NCBI GenBank assembly: GCA_023055505.1
Contig: JALIRH010000002.1
Coordinates: 17,938,937 to 18,002,936 of the forward strand
DNA: 64,000 nucleotides
Reading direction: 5' to 3'
Origin: Callipepla californica brunnescens
Taxonomy: Eukaryota > Chordata > Aves > Galliformes > Odontophoridae
Positions within the stretch are counted from its first letter, which is position 1, and each line of letters opens with the position of its first letter. Below the pieces are notes generated by a model. The model was not told the origin of the DNA and ran no database searches. It saw nothing but the letters and a program-made list of their open reading frames with translations. Below are positions 39,311-51,422 of the stretch, piece after piece. The position numbers were made by a program, and so were the translations under genes.

Positions 39311-39430
39311 CTTCAATCCAAGCATTGCTCCCGAGTCTCTCGGCACACTTCCATCTTTTAGTCTCTTATTTAATAAAATCCGACCAATGAGACGGTCTCC
39401 ATCTTTGGATGGTTGCCAAGTTACTGGATG
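39311..39430 (-). CDS. RIMS2: RIMS2 exon: start of PDZ domain
   Basis: Forty codons in phase 0-0, starting HPVTWQPSKDGDRLIGR and ending SGAMLGLK. It carries the first PDZ strand and the first half of the carboxylate-binding loop (LGLK, the GLGF equivalent), which continues as VVGG in the next exon. In RIM proteins the PDZ domain binds the C-termini of ELKS and of Cav2 calcium channels, tethering channels at the active zone. Both splice sites are weak. The acceptor GCGATAG has a poor pyrimidine tract and the donor is GTTGGT. The start is nevertheless fixed by phase and by the family sequence. KDGSVPRDSGAM favours RIMS2 over RIMS1. Confidence 0.95.
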
Positions 39431-40040
39431 CTATCGCATGGTTTTAATGAAGAATACAGTCAGTAGGATTTAAAGAAAAAATATTTCAGTATCAATTTAT
39501 ATTTCCTGATATTTTAAAACTGAAATAAAAGCATTATGATTACACTAATATTAAATGTATCAGAATGACACAAAATTGTGCTGGTCAAGATTTATGTGGA
39601 CATACAGTCCATCAAAATGTATCTGTAATGTTTAAGAACATTATCTACCTTACTAAATCCACTTTCTAAACATGAGTACTGATCATTGCATCTTGATGAA
39701 TATACATATACAGATAACTACACTTAGTTATCTATGCACAGTGACAATCACGAGCACTGCCAAAAACAACTGTAGAGGTCAAAATTAGAATATTGAAAAA
39801 GCATGTTTAAGTCAAAACAAAAACTTCATTCAAGGCATGCATTTCTCCTTTTTATCCTATTCTATCATGCCAGTTTTCTCTAAGACTGACAAACTTTTGC
39901 AGTGTTTTATTTTCTGACAGAATTTATTTAAAATTATAGAATATTTTAAAAGTGATTATCTTTACTCTCATTTTAAATGCAATGTTTTTTGAACACTTAT
40001 TTCACATACAGAGCATGGTTACAGTATACATGTTATTATT

Positions 40041-40180
40041 CACAGAATCACAGAATGATTTGGGTTGGAAGGGACCTTTTAAGATCATCTAGTTCCAACC
40101 CCCTGCTATAGGCAGGGACACCTCCCTCTAGACCAGGCTGCCCAAAGCCCCATCCAGCCTGGCCTTGAACGCCTCCAGGG
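40041..40180 (-). mobile_element. CR1 LINE 3'-end fragment, well preserved
   Basis: The + strand reads CACAGAATCACAGAATGATT, TGGGTTGGAAGGGACCTTTT, CCAACCCCCTGCTATAGGCA and CAGCCTGGCCTTGAACGCCT, an almost consensus reversed CR1 3' end. Confidence 0.95.
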
Positions 40181-40934
40181 TGCATTGTTCCATTTCTATA
40201 CATGGGCATGGTTACACATGTTGTTGTATATTGGTGCAATTACTAAAATTTTAAATAACATTTTAATTTTGTGTAATCATAGCACTTTTTAACAGATAAA
40301 TACTATTTTCATGCTCTACTTCATGCAAAATTAGCAGGCACAGACAAATTCACTTCCATTACATGTATTACATCTAAAATGACTGATCATAATCTCTACC
40401 AAACATAAGCAAAAATAAAAATCACCAAAGCAGATGGTATAGCATTTAATTCTGCACAACACCGCACAAAAAAAATGGCATGGCAACAAAACGAAAGAAC
40501 AATCATGACAGTGAAAGGGAAAAAAGAAAAACAACTTTTCTGTGCAGAGACCCAATTTTCGCCTTTTAATTTGGGACTTAAACTATTAATTTAATTTCAG
40601 TCCCAGGAGTTTGATTGCAGTAAATCAAATAAGCCAATCAGTAGAATCCTTATTGTTAATTACTTTACACTTGAAGGTAATACCATGATAGGATATTATG
40701 CAACCATAAGAATAATGTTCCTTTGTGCCTCATATTTTTTTCTTAGGCTGCCAAACAGTAAAAGCTGCAAGCATACAGAGTTTTTTTCATTTGTTTTTCT
40801 TTTCTGCACCTTAAGAAATGCTACATCGTCTCTAGAAACATCCTGTCTTCTATTTTATGCACTATTTTAATGAGTGACAGAGAGCAAACAAAGACCAAGA
40901 GCAGGTTAAAATGCAGGCTCCATAATCTCAGTAC

Positions 40935-41143
40935 CTTCTCGCTATGGCTATGTTCCTCGTTTAGAGTTGTGCTACTACACGTATCTACCCCAGAGTCTTT
41001 TATCTGAGGCTCAGACCATTCCAAGTCCTCTTCGAAAGACTGGTCACCAAAGCACACCATTCTCTTTTGTCTCTCGGAAAAGGTGTTAGAATCCGACAAA
41101 ACTGCCTGCTCACTAGTTTTTCTTTTTCCCCTTTGACTGTCCC
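40935..41143 (-). CDS. RIMS2: RIMS2 alternative exon B, upstream of PDZ
   Basis: This 209-nt exon encodes 69 full codons, beginning DSQRGKRKTSEQAVLSDSN and ending NEEHSHSEK. It is the basic then acidic, Ser-rich linker of RIM2 between the zinc-finger half and the PDZ domain. The acceptor is TCTATAG and the donor GTACTG. It enters in phase 1 (one base plus GG gives Gly, matching the RIM2 sequence ..EKGDSQ..) and leaves in phase 0 into HPVTW. It lies only 117 nt downstream of exon A and has the same entry and exit phases, so it is a mutually exclusive partner of A. No domain is known to me in this segment; it is probably disordered and phosphorylatable. Confidence 0.92.
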
Positions 41144-41260
41144 CTATAGATGTGGGAAAAAAAAAAGGATACAAAAAAGAAATCATGCAAATGTGTATAT
41201 AAAACAAAGGAAATGTGAAATGATAAAGGAAACTAAATGGTAAGGCTCCACATGTCTCAC

Positions 41261-41328
41261 CAAAGACATTGGGGATGCCTCACTGCTATGCCAAGACGTA
41301 TGGTCCAACCAGTTGTAATCCATGTCTC
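41261..41328 (-). CDS. RIMS2: RIMS2 alternative exon A, upstream of PDZ
   Basis: This 68-nt exon encodes DMDYNWLDHTSWHSSEASP followed by MSL, a segment I recognise from RIM2 isoforms just before the PDZ domain (RIM1 has the related MDYYWLDPATWHS). The acceptor is CTCGCAG and the donor GTGAGA. It needs one base from the preceding exon (G+GA gives Gly) and ends in phase 0, so it joins directly to the HPVTW exon at 39430. It cannot be spliced to exon B at 40935-41143 without a frameshift. An in-frame ATG near its start has G at -3 and G at +4, a good initiation context, so the exon could also open a shorter RIM2 form that lacks the zinc finger. Identity is confident; use as a first exon is inferred. 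Confidence 0.9.
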
Positions 41329-42251
41329 CTGCGAGAATCGGACAGACAAGATAGTGCAGTAAAGGAAAAGCGAAAGAAAGGACAGACAAAGATACAGTTA
41401 AATTGTTAAGGCTTCTGGTTACCCTATCTGATTCATAACCTTTGCTAGCAGCACTCACAAGGCACTTCCAAGAAAAAGTTAAGACAGTAACACCAGAGTA
41501 CATGGAATATGAAATACAGGGAGGAAACAGATAGGTTTGTGTGCGCCTATGTGTCTATATAGTTACATACAGTGTGTAAAAGCATCACTGATTCACAGTT
41601 TTTAACTGTTTCTATAAAATTACCTACAGTAAATGAAATGAAAGGGCAAGCTGCATTCTATTCATAATTTTCAGAAAGGAAATCATTAGATTAGGGAATC
41701 GGTTTTCATCATAACATACAGAAACAGGTCTTGCTTCCTGTGTTAAGGAACTGATTTCTTTGCCTTTCAACACAGACTAGGTTGTTTTTCTGTTGTTTTT
41801 TTAATCACTTCAATAAAGTTCCTTAACAATATTAGGCTACTTTTAGCTGTGCTGCAGAAGATGACTTTAGGAAGGCTGAATGATCTGCTAAGATATGACA
41901 GGTTGATAAAGAAAACATACATACAAAATATCTTTAGAATGAAAGGCATGTAGCCTTGAAATTCCCAGATAAATGTCTACTGGTTAAACATCATGAAGAA
42001 CTCTATGAAGTAAAGGTATCTTTTAACTCAGAAAAGAAGTGTAGCATTCTGTCAAGACATGTATATACACTACAGAATCAGAATTTAATATGTGTGGCAA
42101 AAAGATAAGAGGGAGAAAAGTTTGAATCGCAGTTTTAAAGAAGTCTAAATGCTGCTGGCCACAGAACTAGGGTGTGATTCATGTCTTTTAATAAAGCATT
42201 CTCATCTGCAGAGACGCCCACTCATTTTGCATTATTACTGTTCCTTTCTCT

Positions 42252-42271
42252 TATATATATATATATATATA
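42252..42271. repeat. (TA)n microsatellite
   Basis: Ten uninterrupted TA units. Confidence 0.95.
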
Positions 42272-43312
42272 AAATATTAAATCATGCTGCATATGCTACA
42301 TGAAAAGTATTTTGTGACTGTATTATTTGTATGATTTTGATATTATTTTATGTACAACAAAATGTTAGCTTTTCTACTAAATTTCAATACCAAGAAAATA
42401 AAAAACAGTGTTCCACTCTTAGTACAGACCACTAATGATACTTTCCTATTTCCATTACTTCAGAACCTGCTTCGACATTCCTCAACCTCTTCCTCTAAAA
42501 GTATACATATACATTTGTGAAATATAACAAATGGGTCTAATTACAGGTGGAATACCTTACAGATACATTTCCATTAAACTAAGCTATAAAGCTAATGTAT
42601 GCTACAGAAAAGTAAAATAGTCTCCTCAGAAGTGATTATGCGCAATGAGAAACACGATCTTTTATCACTCGTGTTTTCCTAATACAGTATGTCACATTGA
42701 AAGAAAATTAAGCATTGTCTTTATTTTATAGAAAAACATGCATTGAATAATACCAGAGTTTTCATTTTTAATAAACACTTTTAGTTTGCACTTGCCCCAA
42801 ACACTTTGCAGACATGTAAAGCATACTGAATATCCTTCAGTGTCATAAAAGTGATAAGGAACAACAAGAAAACATCCTGAAGTTTTAATTCGTGTTTCTA
42901 AAATACTAAATTGGGCTTGCTGTAAATGTACAAAGTGTATTTCTTGATTCGTTGGAAGAAAGGTAATACATCTAAATGGGAGATTCTGATCAAAACTGAC
43001 TTCTGTTTTTGACAGTTAATATTCCAACTACTTTATGGATAAAATTGTGCAAAACCTGTTTAGGGGAAAAAAAAACATACTGGAAGCTAAGTGTATTTTG
43101 CAAAATATACTGCTGGTAAGGAATTTTCAAAGCTGTCCACCCCTCAACTCCAGAGGCATTGCTTCAGAAAAACTGAGTATGAAATTATCAATGAACTCAT
43201 GAAGATATACATTTTACTTTGTGTTTGGAAGTTAGCATGAGTTCTAGTTTACACATTGTCTATTATATAAATCCTGTTTTAAAAATACATTTTAAAATTA
43301 AGCTTAACTAAA

Positions 43313-43793
43313 TCACAGCATAGCTGAATCTGGTAGGGTCCTCTATGGCCCTATGGCCCAACCCTGCTCCAGCAGGGACACACAGAGCAGGGGGCCCAGG
43401 CCTGTGGCCACACAGCTTCCTAACATCCCCAAGAAGGAGATCCCACAGCCTCTGGGCAGCCTGTGCCAGTGCTCTGGCATCGCACAGCACAGCAGTGCTG
43501 CCTGGTGCTCAGAGGAAACCCCTGTGCTCCAGTTGGTGACCACTGCATCTTGTCCTGGCACTGGGACCACTGAGCAGAGCATGGCTCCACTCTCTTTTCA
43601 CCTTCCCTTCAGGACACTGACAAGATCTCCCTGATCCTTCACTTCTCAGTGGAGAGCAGTTCCATCTCTTTCACTGTCTTCCGCATCCCCTTCATCATCC
43701 TCATGTCCCTATGCTGGACTTTCTCCAGTATATCCATGTCTCTCTTATACTGGACAGAGGATTCCAGGTGCAGCCTCACCAATGAACAGTAGG
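43313..43793 (-). mobile_element. CR1 LINE 3' fragment (longest copy here)
   Basis: Reversed CR1 of about 480 bp. Landmarks on the + strand are GGTAGGGTCCTCTATGG, CCCAACCCTGCTCCAGCAGG, GGCAGCCTGTGCCAGTGCTC, CTGGACTTTCTCCAGTATAT and GGTGCAGCCTCACCAATGAA. It is GC-rich against its AT-rich surroundings. Four overlapping frames of 60-93 codons inside it are non-genic. Confidence 0.93.
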
Positions 43794-44647
43794 ATATTGG
43801 AATTTTAAATCAGGAAAATTAATCTTATTACACTATGACTCCCCTACCTACAGGAACTAAAGGCTCATAGTCCAAACTGTTTCTTCCTGGCAGCTACTTT
43901 CTGTGTCATTATTACAACTTTACTTCCCCAAACCAAAGTCTGACAAGAAAAAGTTGAATTATGTAGCAAATTACAGGGAGCAAAATTACCAGGTGCAGAG
44001 CACTGAAATAAAATGGGCTTTCTAAGTAGAACAGTTAAAACAGATCATTCTTACTAATTCTAATTCCTAACTATTTCCAAGAAATGGTGTATTTTTATTG
44101 AAATGAATGAACTCAAATGAGGTTGTTAGAAATTAAGAATCTACCGCTGCAAATTACTGGTCATGTTTCAAGTTTTTAAAATTCTCAGCCACAACAGTAG
44201 TGATTACTTCATTCCAAAGCAAGCCAAGAGAAAGGAAGAGAAAGGCTCTAGCTATTAAATCCCTGCTGTTTTGCAGTGAACATAGCACTTTATCTACTCG
44301 TTAACAAATTCTTCTGTATTCTAATTGTTTGCATACATATAGCAAGTGAGAAGGCTTTGAGAGTTCTAATATTCATTCTTCTCCTCATATAAACCATGCA
44401 CTTCTGCATGAACCTGTTAAATGTTACATCTCCCATCAAACTTAACCTTCACTTGTGCATCTGTGTAGGAAATAGAGAATAACTTTAACAGGAAAATAAG
44501 TTACTGAAAAGTTGAGGTCTGTGGTATGTACACATCATATAAACATTTCCACATTTCATATACTCTGGTTACCAAAAATCATCCAGTCTTCACTCGCAAT
44601 TTGTACGCCTGCAATGCGTGTACAGGCAAACACTCAAAGACAAGTTT

Positions 44648-45194
44648 TGTAGGTCACTTCGAACGTAATGCCTCCCAACTATTTTCATGGAAACTACAAC
44701 AGACACAAAGAGCACAATTTGACAAAGAAAATTCCCAGCTACAAAACACATTTTTTCAACATATTCACAAATCACCACCATTAGCTGTGAATTTTTTGCC
44801 AGCAATGGAGAAGAGCCTGCATGCCACACTTATAAACATATGCACCAGCAGAAGTGAATCACTGTCACTGTTGCCAGTGCTGAAACGCACCACTCACTGA
44901 TTGAGTGTGCTCACATCCACTACTGGTCTCCATCAACATTCAGCAAGCATCAGTGAATGTCAATATATGCAGTCTTTTCTTCATGGAGGAATTCAGTTCC
45001 ACAACTTTGCTTCATGCACACTTCCACATCTGAGACCATTTTGTCAGACTGCCCCTCTGCTGTCATCACATGGCCACAACTTGTAATGGAATATTGGTGG
45101 GAAGGTTCATCTTCTACTGCCATAACAACAATACCTGCCTCTGATGTTGTAGGTCAGTGTAACAAATAGGAGGCATTACTTTTGGAACAACCCT
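44648..45194 (-). mobile_element. Internally deleted mariner (Galluhop-like) element
   Basis: The left end reads AGGTCACTTCGAACGTAATG CCTCC. The right end, reverse-complemented, reads GGTTGTTCCAAAAGTAATGC CTCC. They form imperfect terminal inverted repeats around about 545 bp, against about 1.3 kb for a full mariner. On the minus strand the left part encodes a remnant ending ..CEYVEK, like the GDYVEK C-terminus of mariner transposases, so the open frames at 44526-44900 and 44590-44829 are transposon-derived. No intact transposase can be read. Confidence 0.82.
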
Positions 45195-45542
45195 CTCAAG
45201 TATTTTTCAAGCAAGTGTTCAGTATATGGATATGTGTTATTTGTATCTGAGTTCATTTTCTAGTGGTTATATGAGCAAATGTTGAGCCATGGTGGGCTCT
45301 AACAATCTCTATATACCCACTTGAAACATCTGCACTCTTTCAGTTAGAGATAAAATTTCCAATTTTTTCCTTTTTTTTTCTTTTTAACTAAAGCTATCTA
45401 AAATAGTAGTCTACATACATAAAAGCATAACAATGTACTTGAGCACACTGAAACAACTAAGTTTTCTAAGACTTCCCATTCATACAGTAAAAATAAAATT
45501 ATTTTCCCACAAACTTCTAATTTCCCTCTATTCTGAGAATAC

Positions 45543-45582
45543 TAAAAAATAAAAAATAAAAAAAATAATAATAAAAAAAGAA
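45543..45582. repeat. AT-rich (A)nT low-complexity tract
   Basis: Irregular AAAAAT and AAT units with no G or C until the closing AAAAAAAG. Confidence 0.85.
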
Positions 45583-47543
45583 GCCCATAAAAGTAAGTCC
45601 TTTTAGATCCTGTTTGAGAACTTTTTCCATTGAGTTCTCAAATATCGACTCTGGACACCTCTAATTCTTCTGTTTAAAACCTGGACATTTGTTGTACAGA
45701 TTTGTGCATTTGAATTAATGAGCTTGCTTACAATCAGCAGAGGGAAACAGTACTTTTAAAGTGCAGTTATTTCATGTGTTCTAGATGTGCACTTCCAGGT
45801 GAGAGAAATCACATTACCCCACCCAAAACATCCTATTTCTCCACTGTTGTTTTTAAAGGAGGAATTATGATTCATTCAGATGGCCATTCTCTCTCCAACA
45901 TGAGGATCCTACAAAGCTAAGTTGCTATACTCACACATCATCAACTATATATCCCAGAAAAAAAAAAAAAAAAGTTATAAAAAGGACTCCGTACTACTCA
46001 AGGTCTCACAAATAACAAGTCTACTGGACTGATTTTTTTTTTATTTCTACAATTAAATACCAACATTTTTCTATATAACACACTACACGAACAGGGACAA
46101 TATATGCACTCTTTTAAATTCATTACCATGGTTTATTTAAAGATAGGTCCCTGTCTCAGTGTAACGGATTCCAGTTTTCTGAAAAAGCTCCGCTTTCTCA
46201 CCCATGTACCACTAAATCCATTTACTATTATGCATCCAGGATAAGATACAATTAGTGTACTGAATGCACACAGAAATTATTCATATCTTAAAAGATTCAG
46301 ATATATTACAGCAATGGTAATTTTTTACCAAATAATAGCAAGCTCTGAATCTATGCCCACATCAAGGAACACGTGCAAAGTTTAGTCTGCTGCCAGATTA
46401 AATCATTCACACCTTCCTCTACTATTTTCTCCAATTCAGTCAAGACATAAAAAGTTGACCTTCTCTTTAGTTCTGTTGCCTCACAATAAACATCAATTCT
46501 TCTGAAATTAAAATGGCATGAATATGAACACATTCATATTGATTTATTCATATCTGTATTTTCATATCATAACAAAGACAATGAATCTTTAATTCTTACT
46601 CCCAAAATGCGCAGCAGGAGTGAGAAAAACCATCACCTCTTTGATAAATTATATAAACTACAGTATTAAAGCTGTCTTGGATGCATGGAAAGCATGATAC
46701 AATCTTAGTCAATGTCATTGTAGCAACATTCAGATGCTTCCTGAGTTCAGCAGTGCAGCTGGGTACAAGAATGGATGCATGTGAGTTCTGTTCTTACTAC
46801 AGTCAACAAACTCTATAGGCATGGAGAGCTCACATGGACAAACCAGGCTGGGAGAGAAACCACATCAATGATCTGGCCTTTCTGCACAAATGGCATTAAG
46901 AGTCGTAAGCTTACAGATTGTTAGGATATTTTCCCTCACTGACTTCAGTCTCTTTAGCCGAAAAGCAATCAGCCAGAGGATTAACTTTTCTTCTTCTTCC
47001 ACATTTCCACACAAGATCCCACAGTAATGGGAACTTCTCACAGCGGCAGGAGCCTTGAATGACAATGTGCATTTAAAACGATGAACTGGTGTATATTTAA
47101 TTTTGTATGGACAAAGAGGAAAGACATAAAAGAGAAGCTGTAATTTAGAAGAAGATCCAGAAGAGAAGAGAGCTCTGTCTCACAGAGCAGGCAAAAGGGT
47201 AAATGTGAGCATGCACATACACGGTGTCCATAGCTGGCATGAAGGGTGGCACAGAGAGCCTGAGAGCACTCACTGGAGACTCTGTTCACAGAAAAAAAGT
47301 TTCTCTGGTATACAGAGCAAAGGTAGACAGAGTATGATAAAAATGTGAATGTGCACTGTCATTCAGCAATTCAAGAATGTCTTCCATGCTGAATTTCTGG
47401 AAGTATTCCTTACAACAGAAATGATGTCAAACCCTTAAGTACCACAGTTCTATGTTTCTACATAATACAGAAACATATATTTTCTACCAAAAGAAACACT
47501 TTCTGAAGATATTCCCTCAAAATGTGTGTTGGAAAAAAAAAAC

Positions 47544-47572
47544 AACACACACACACACAGATATATATATAT
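47544..47572. repeat. Compound (AC)n(AT)n microsatellite
   Basis: About eight AC units run into six AT units, preceded by an A tract. It is a likely polymorphic marker. Confidence 0.95.
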
Positions 47573-48081
47573 GTATGTTGGATTTTTTTAATAAGTTTTG
47601 GCACGATTCTTATGGGCAGTCATCTTAATTCAAAAATCGCTAAATTTCCCTCTTTTCTTAAAGTGAAACTTCTGTTAAGTAAGAGATGTCATTAAGAATG
47701 AAGACACTAGTTTACCTTCAAAGAAAATGCAACCCAGTTCTCAAACAATACTAACACTGCTCAACAGAAAAGGTATTAGTCTTAATGGAAAGGATTACCT
47801 AATGTAAAGGGTGAAAAGGTTGCAGCATGACTGTTCAGAAAAGTGTACTTACTGAAACTATTTTCTTAAGTACGTTTTGCCAGAAGGATTTAATTTATGG
47901 GAAGGGCTTTCCTCATAATTGATTTTTCTATAACACAATTAGGTTTAACCTATCAGTCAAGTAGATTTTTATAAAGTTCTTTTCTTGAAATAAATGGAAA
48001 CAAAGCATATCAGTATGGCATGCACGTTTTTATGACAGGCTGTATCCTTCCTGCAGAAAGCATCCAGTGGGATGGAGCATT

Positions 48082-48119
48082 AAAAAAAAAAAAAAGAAGA
48101 AGAAAAGAAAGAAAAGAAA
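48082..48119. repeat. A-rich/AAAGA purine tract
   Basis: An A(13) run is followed by GAAGAAGAAAAGAAAGAAAAG. It is pure purine on the + strand, that is, a pyrimidine tract on the RIMS2 transcript strand. Confidence 0.9.
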
Positions 48120-51100
48120 CACAGGAATATAATTTTTTAATGGAAGTTCACAATCCACACTCCCACTGCTGGAAGACATGTCCCCAGCCACAGCACAGTG
48201 CCATGCTCACACACATCCATCGCCTCTGCCACATAACCCAGTGTGGTGGAATTCACACTCACAGCCATGGAGAAAATGGAGTGCTGCTATGAAGAAGTCA
48301 CAGGGAACAGGCAGACGTTTCTCCCTGGGAAGCCTATCTACCACTGACAGTTGCTATCTACTTAGTACTCAAGCTCCTCAGCTTGACACACCTTTGGCGT
48401 ATGTTCTCTGCTTGATTCCTAACAAGGACAGTGAAAACCGGAAGTAATGAAGTCTGACACCCTATGGATTTACCTCCTGTATCAGTGACTTTAAGACTCT
48501 TGTCTTACAAAGATCTTTAGTCCAAGTGATGCTTCTGACCACACTTAAGTCGTTTTCACTCCCCTGCTTCAATCTCCTCTCTCTTTAGGAAGCCTTTGAG
48601 CTTACGCCAAAGTATTTCCAGGATAAGAAAATTTCTTCAGCAGAACACAAAGGGAGACACTTTGGAAAGCTTAGAAAAGACAGCATTTCTAGAAGTAACC
48701 TGAAATAACCAAAAGAAGTTCATTACTATTTTATTTTTATTAAACCTAAATTTTCTATTCCTTCGTACAGGCCATGCCTTTTTCCATTTTCTGCCCTGTT
48801 TACATCCACAAAGACCATATTTACATTCATGGGCTGACCTTGCACATCCACCTTGCCTGTCTGCCTTAGTCACATATCACCCCCACCCAATCTTCTAACT
48901 GACAGCTTCATTACAAGTCCTTCCTTGCAGTGGCTTTGAACTACTATCAGCAATAACATCTCACCAAACCTAAATGAGAATACCCTTGAAAACAAACACT
49001 ATTAGTAATGCTACTACTTAATCCCAGATCAGGCCCTTGTTTCAGCAGCTCTGCCCTCTGTACCATGAGGAAGACATTCCTGACACCTGAAAGCAGGCAG
49101 CCTAGTTCCTGTGCTAAATAAGCCTACCTCTTCTCACCTGCTGAAGGTTAATGACCTCTTAGATGTAACACACAAAGAAATTAATTGCTGTCTCCCAGGT
49201 GGCAAAAATCCATGCTTCTGAATTAGCAGGCTCAGAAGAATGGATCACCTTGGGAAACAACTCTTAGGGACTGAAAGCTTCCTCATTCAAGCACAGAAGA
49301 TCCAGTGGGTCTGAGGTGCGCAGGAGATGCAGCACAGCTGGGAACTGATCTGCACACGCTCAGCAAATTCTTTCCTCAGACTCTGAAAAAATTTCAGGCA
49401 AATACACCTGTCTTGCTGCCAACAGCAAGGCAACAGTGAAAGCTGCCAAGCCAGTTGGAAAGCAGCCTTAAAGCAACCTAGAAGGGAATCCAGCTTATTA
49501 CTGGAGACTTAAGAAACTTGTGAGAAACAGCTGCAATGTTTAAGAAACACTTTTGGGTCTTGTGGGCTCATGATACCACTTTCTGTTAGATTTTCTTTTT
49601 TCATTACCATTTTAATTTACACTCACCAAAGAAGGCTTGGATAGATTTAAGAAATAAGTAGCTTCAGGAACACTATATTTAGCAACAACAAACATCTGCA
49701 TTTTGTGTTGGCTTACCCTATATCCAGATTTTCCAAAATAAACCCTCTTTATACATCCTAAAGTTATCATTTGGCAAAATGATTTCTGACAGACTAGCGA
49801 AGTAGCTCCAATGGGACTGCTTGGCATCTGAAAGTCTTAGGGGTGCAGGATGTACTGAGTACTAAACATGAACCTATTTCTTCTTGGACAGTTTAGACAG
49901 GCATATGAGCTTGAGACCATTGTGAGGTAGTGTTTAACCAGGTGCATATTTTAAGTTCTTCAGAAATAAATATCTACTGGCAGAATACACAGACTATATC
50001 AGTGATTTCTTCAAATAATAAGCTCGAGGCTACTAGAATAGCAGGAGCCCACAGAAATAAGAAAAACATTTTTCAACATGTATACATACACAAAGATAGA
50101 TCCCTCTAATACTTATTAGACAGTAAAAATAACAGAAAAGTAACTTCTGTGCACTTTTTATTTTTGAGCTTTACGGAGACATCAAGCTTTCAAACTTTGA
50201 TGTCAGTGTTAATTACAGAAAATAACCATAAGCTGCTGGGAATCAATATATCCTAATTGCTAGGCAAAACTCATAGTTACCAAGTGAAGGACAGCAAACT
50301 CTGTACCACAAAAGAAAGCGAGGGAATGGATTCTTTATGAAATGTGACATCAAATTCACAAACAATGCCATAAACATAGCATGTCAGTTGTACTCATGGC
50401 AGAGCTGTATTAATTTCATCAGGAGAACAATCTCTCATAAGTAAAACATAGCGACATACCAGGAATGATAGGAAGATCTTCCTAGCTCAGTTTTAATGAA
50501 ACAAATATATTAATTCATTCCAGCAGCCTATATTTTTTATTTCCAAAGTCATAAAGCATTAACACTAATGAAAGAAGACACTGCCAGCATCGATGCCTCC
50601 TATCAGAGACACATCATTATCTAGAATCAATTTCCATCAGCAACCTAACAGCCTCCTATGTATTAAGATTGAGGATCAGCTGGTTGTTCCATTGATCATA
50701 TCTTTTTTCCTTCTCTCCAATTATTCCAGTCAGAGCCAATGTTACTTGCTACTAAACTGTGACACTGAGAAATATTTGTCTTGTGATTTTCAATAGGAGA
50801 TAACCAGCAATCAAAGAATGTATTTGTGTACATAATAAAATAATAACCTAGAGAAGCATGGTAATAATACAGACTTTGAAAAACAGAAATATTTCAAATT
50901 TGGAAGAGAAATAATTTTGTAAAATAATCAAATCCTCATCTCAGTTCCTGCTGATCACTGACTTTTTCTGTTCCATTACTTCGTTTTGTTTGGGAGGGAA
51001 GATGTGTCCCACTGTGACATACCTGCTCTTCTGTAAGGACAGTGGAGGAAAAGGGTAAGGAGGAAGAGGCCTAGTTTACCTTTTTGAGAGTAGTATTCCC

Positions 51101-51422
51101 AGTAAGTTATAGAAAGCTCTTACTGGAAACAGCAATGGACACTAAACTCATTCTACATGTCTTAATCATTGATGAAGAATCACAGATTTTAGAACAGAAA
51201 TAAGAATAATCTTATAAAGAGAAATTTTGGTATTCCATATGTGAACAACAAGGCATTTTAAATACCAATGCACTGTTGATGAGCTAGGATAACTACTTCT
51301 TGTCTGTAATTTTTACTTTGTGTTACATAGAAAGTCATTAGCAAAATTTAGAATTCTACCTAACAATCAAGAGAGAAATATAATTATTGTTCTTTACATC
51401 CCTTGTTTAACAACAACTGTTT

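Larger units (their letters stand above)
36186..40934 (-). other. RIMS2: RIMS2 introns around the PDZ exons
   Basis: Introns 36186-38315, 38416-39310 and 39431-40934. The first holds a plus-strand CR1 copy (37301-37720) and the third a minus-strand CR1 fragment (40041-40180). No further exon was recognised. Confidence 0.8.

Noticed and set aside
42466..42500. A minus-strand 28-nt AG..GT-bounded stretch encoding EEVEECRSR, upstream of exons A/B
   Set aside because: It does not match the RIM2 segment expected there (..SVSEK). The acceptor has no real pyrimidine tract, and such short bounded frames occur by chance.
43308..43634. Cluster of 60-93 codon frames on both strands
   Set aside because: All lie inside the reversed CR1 copy at 43313-43793. 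The frames arise from its GC-rich, stop-poor sequence.
44526..44900. 124-codon plus-strand frame
   Set aside because: It runs largely antisense to the transposase remnant of the mariner element and is not a host gene.
46351..46533. 60-codon minus-strand frame with LTELEKIVEEGVNDLIWQQ
   Set aside because: It looks mildly protein-like but is isolated, has no splice sites in a suitable phase that I could find, and matches no family I know.
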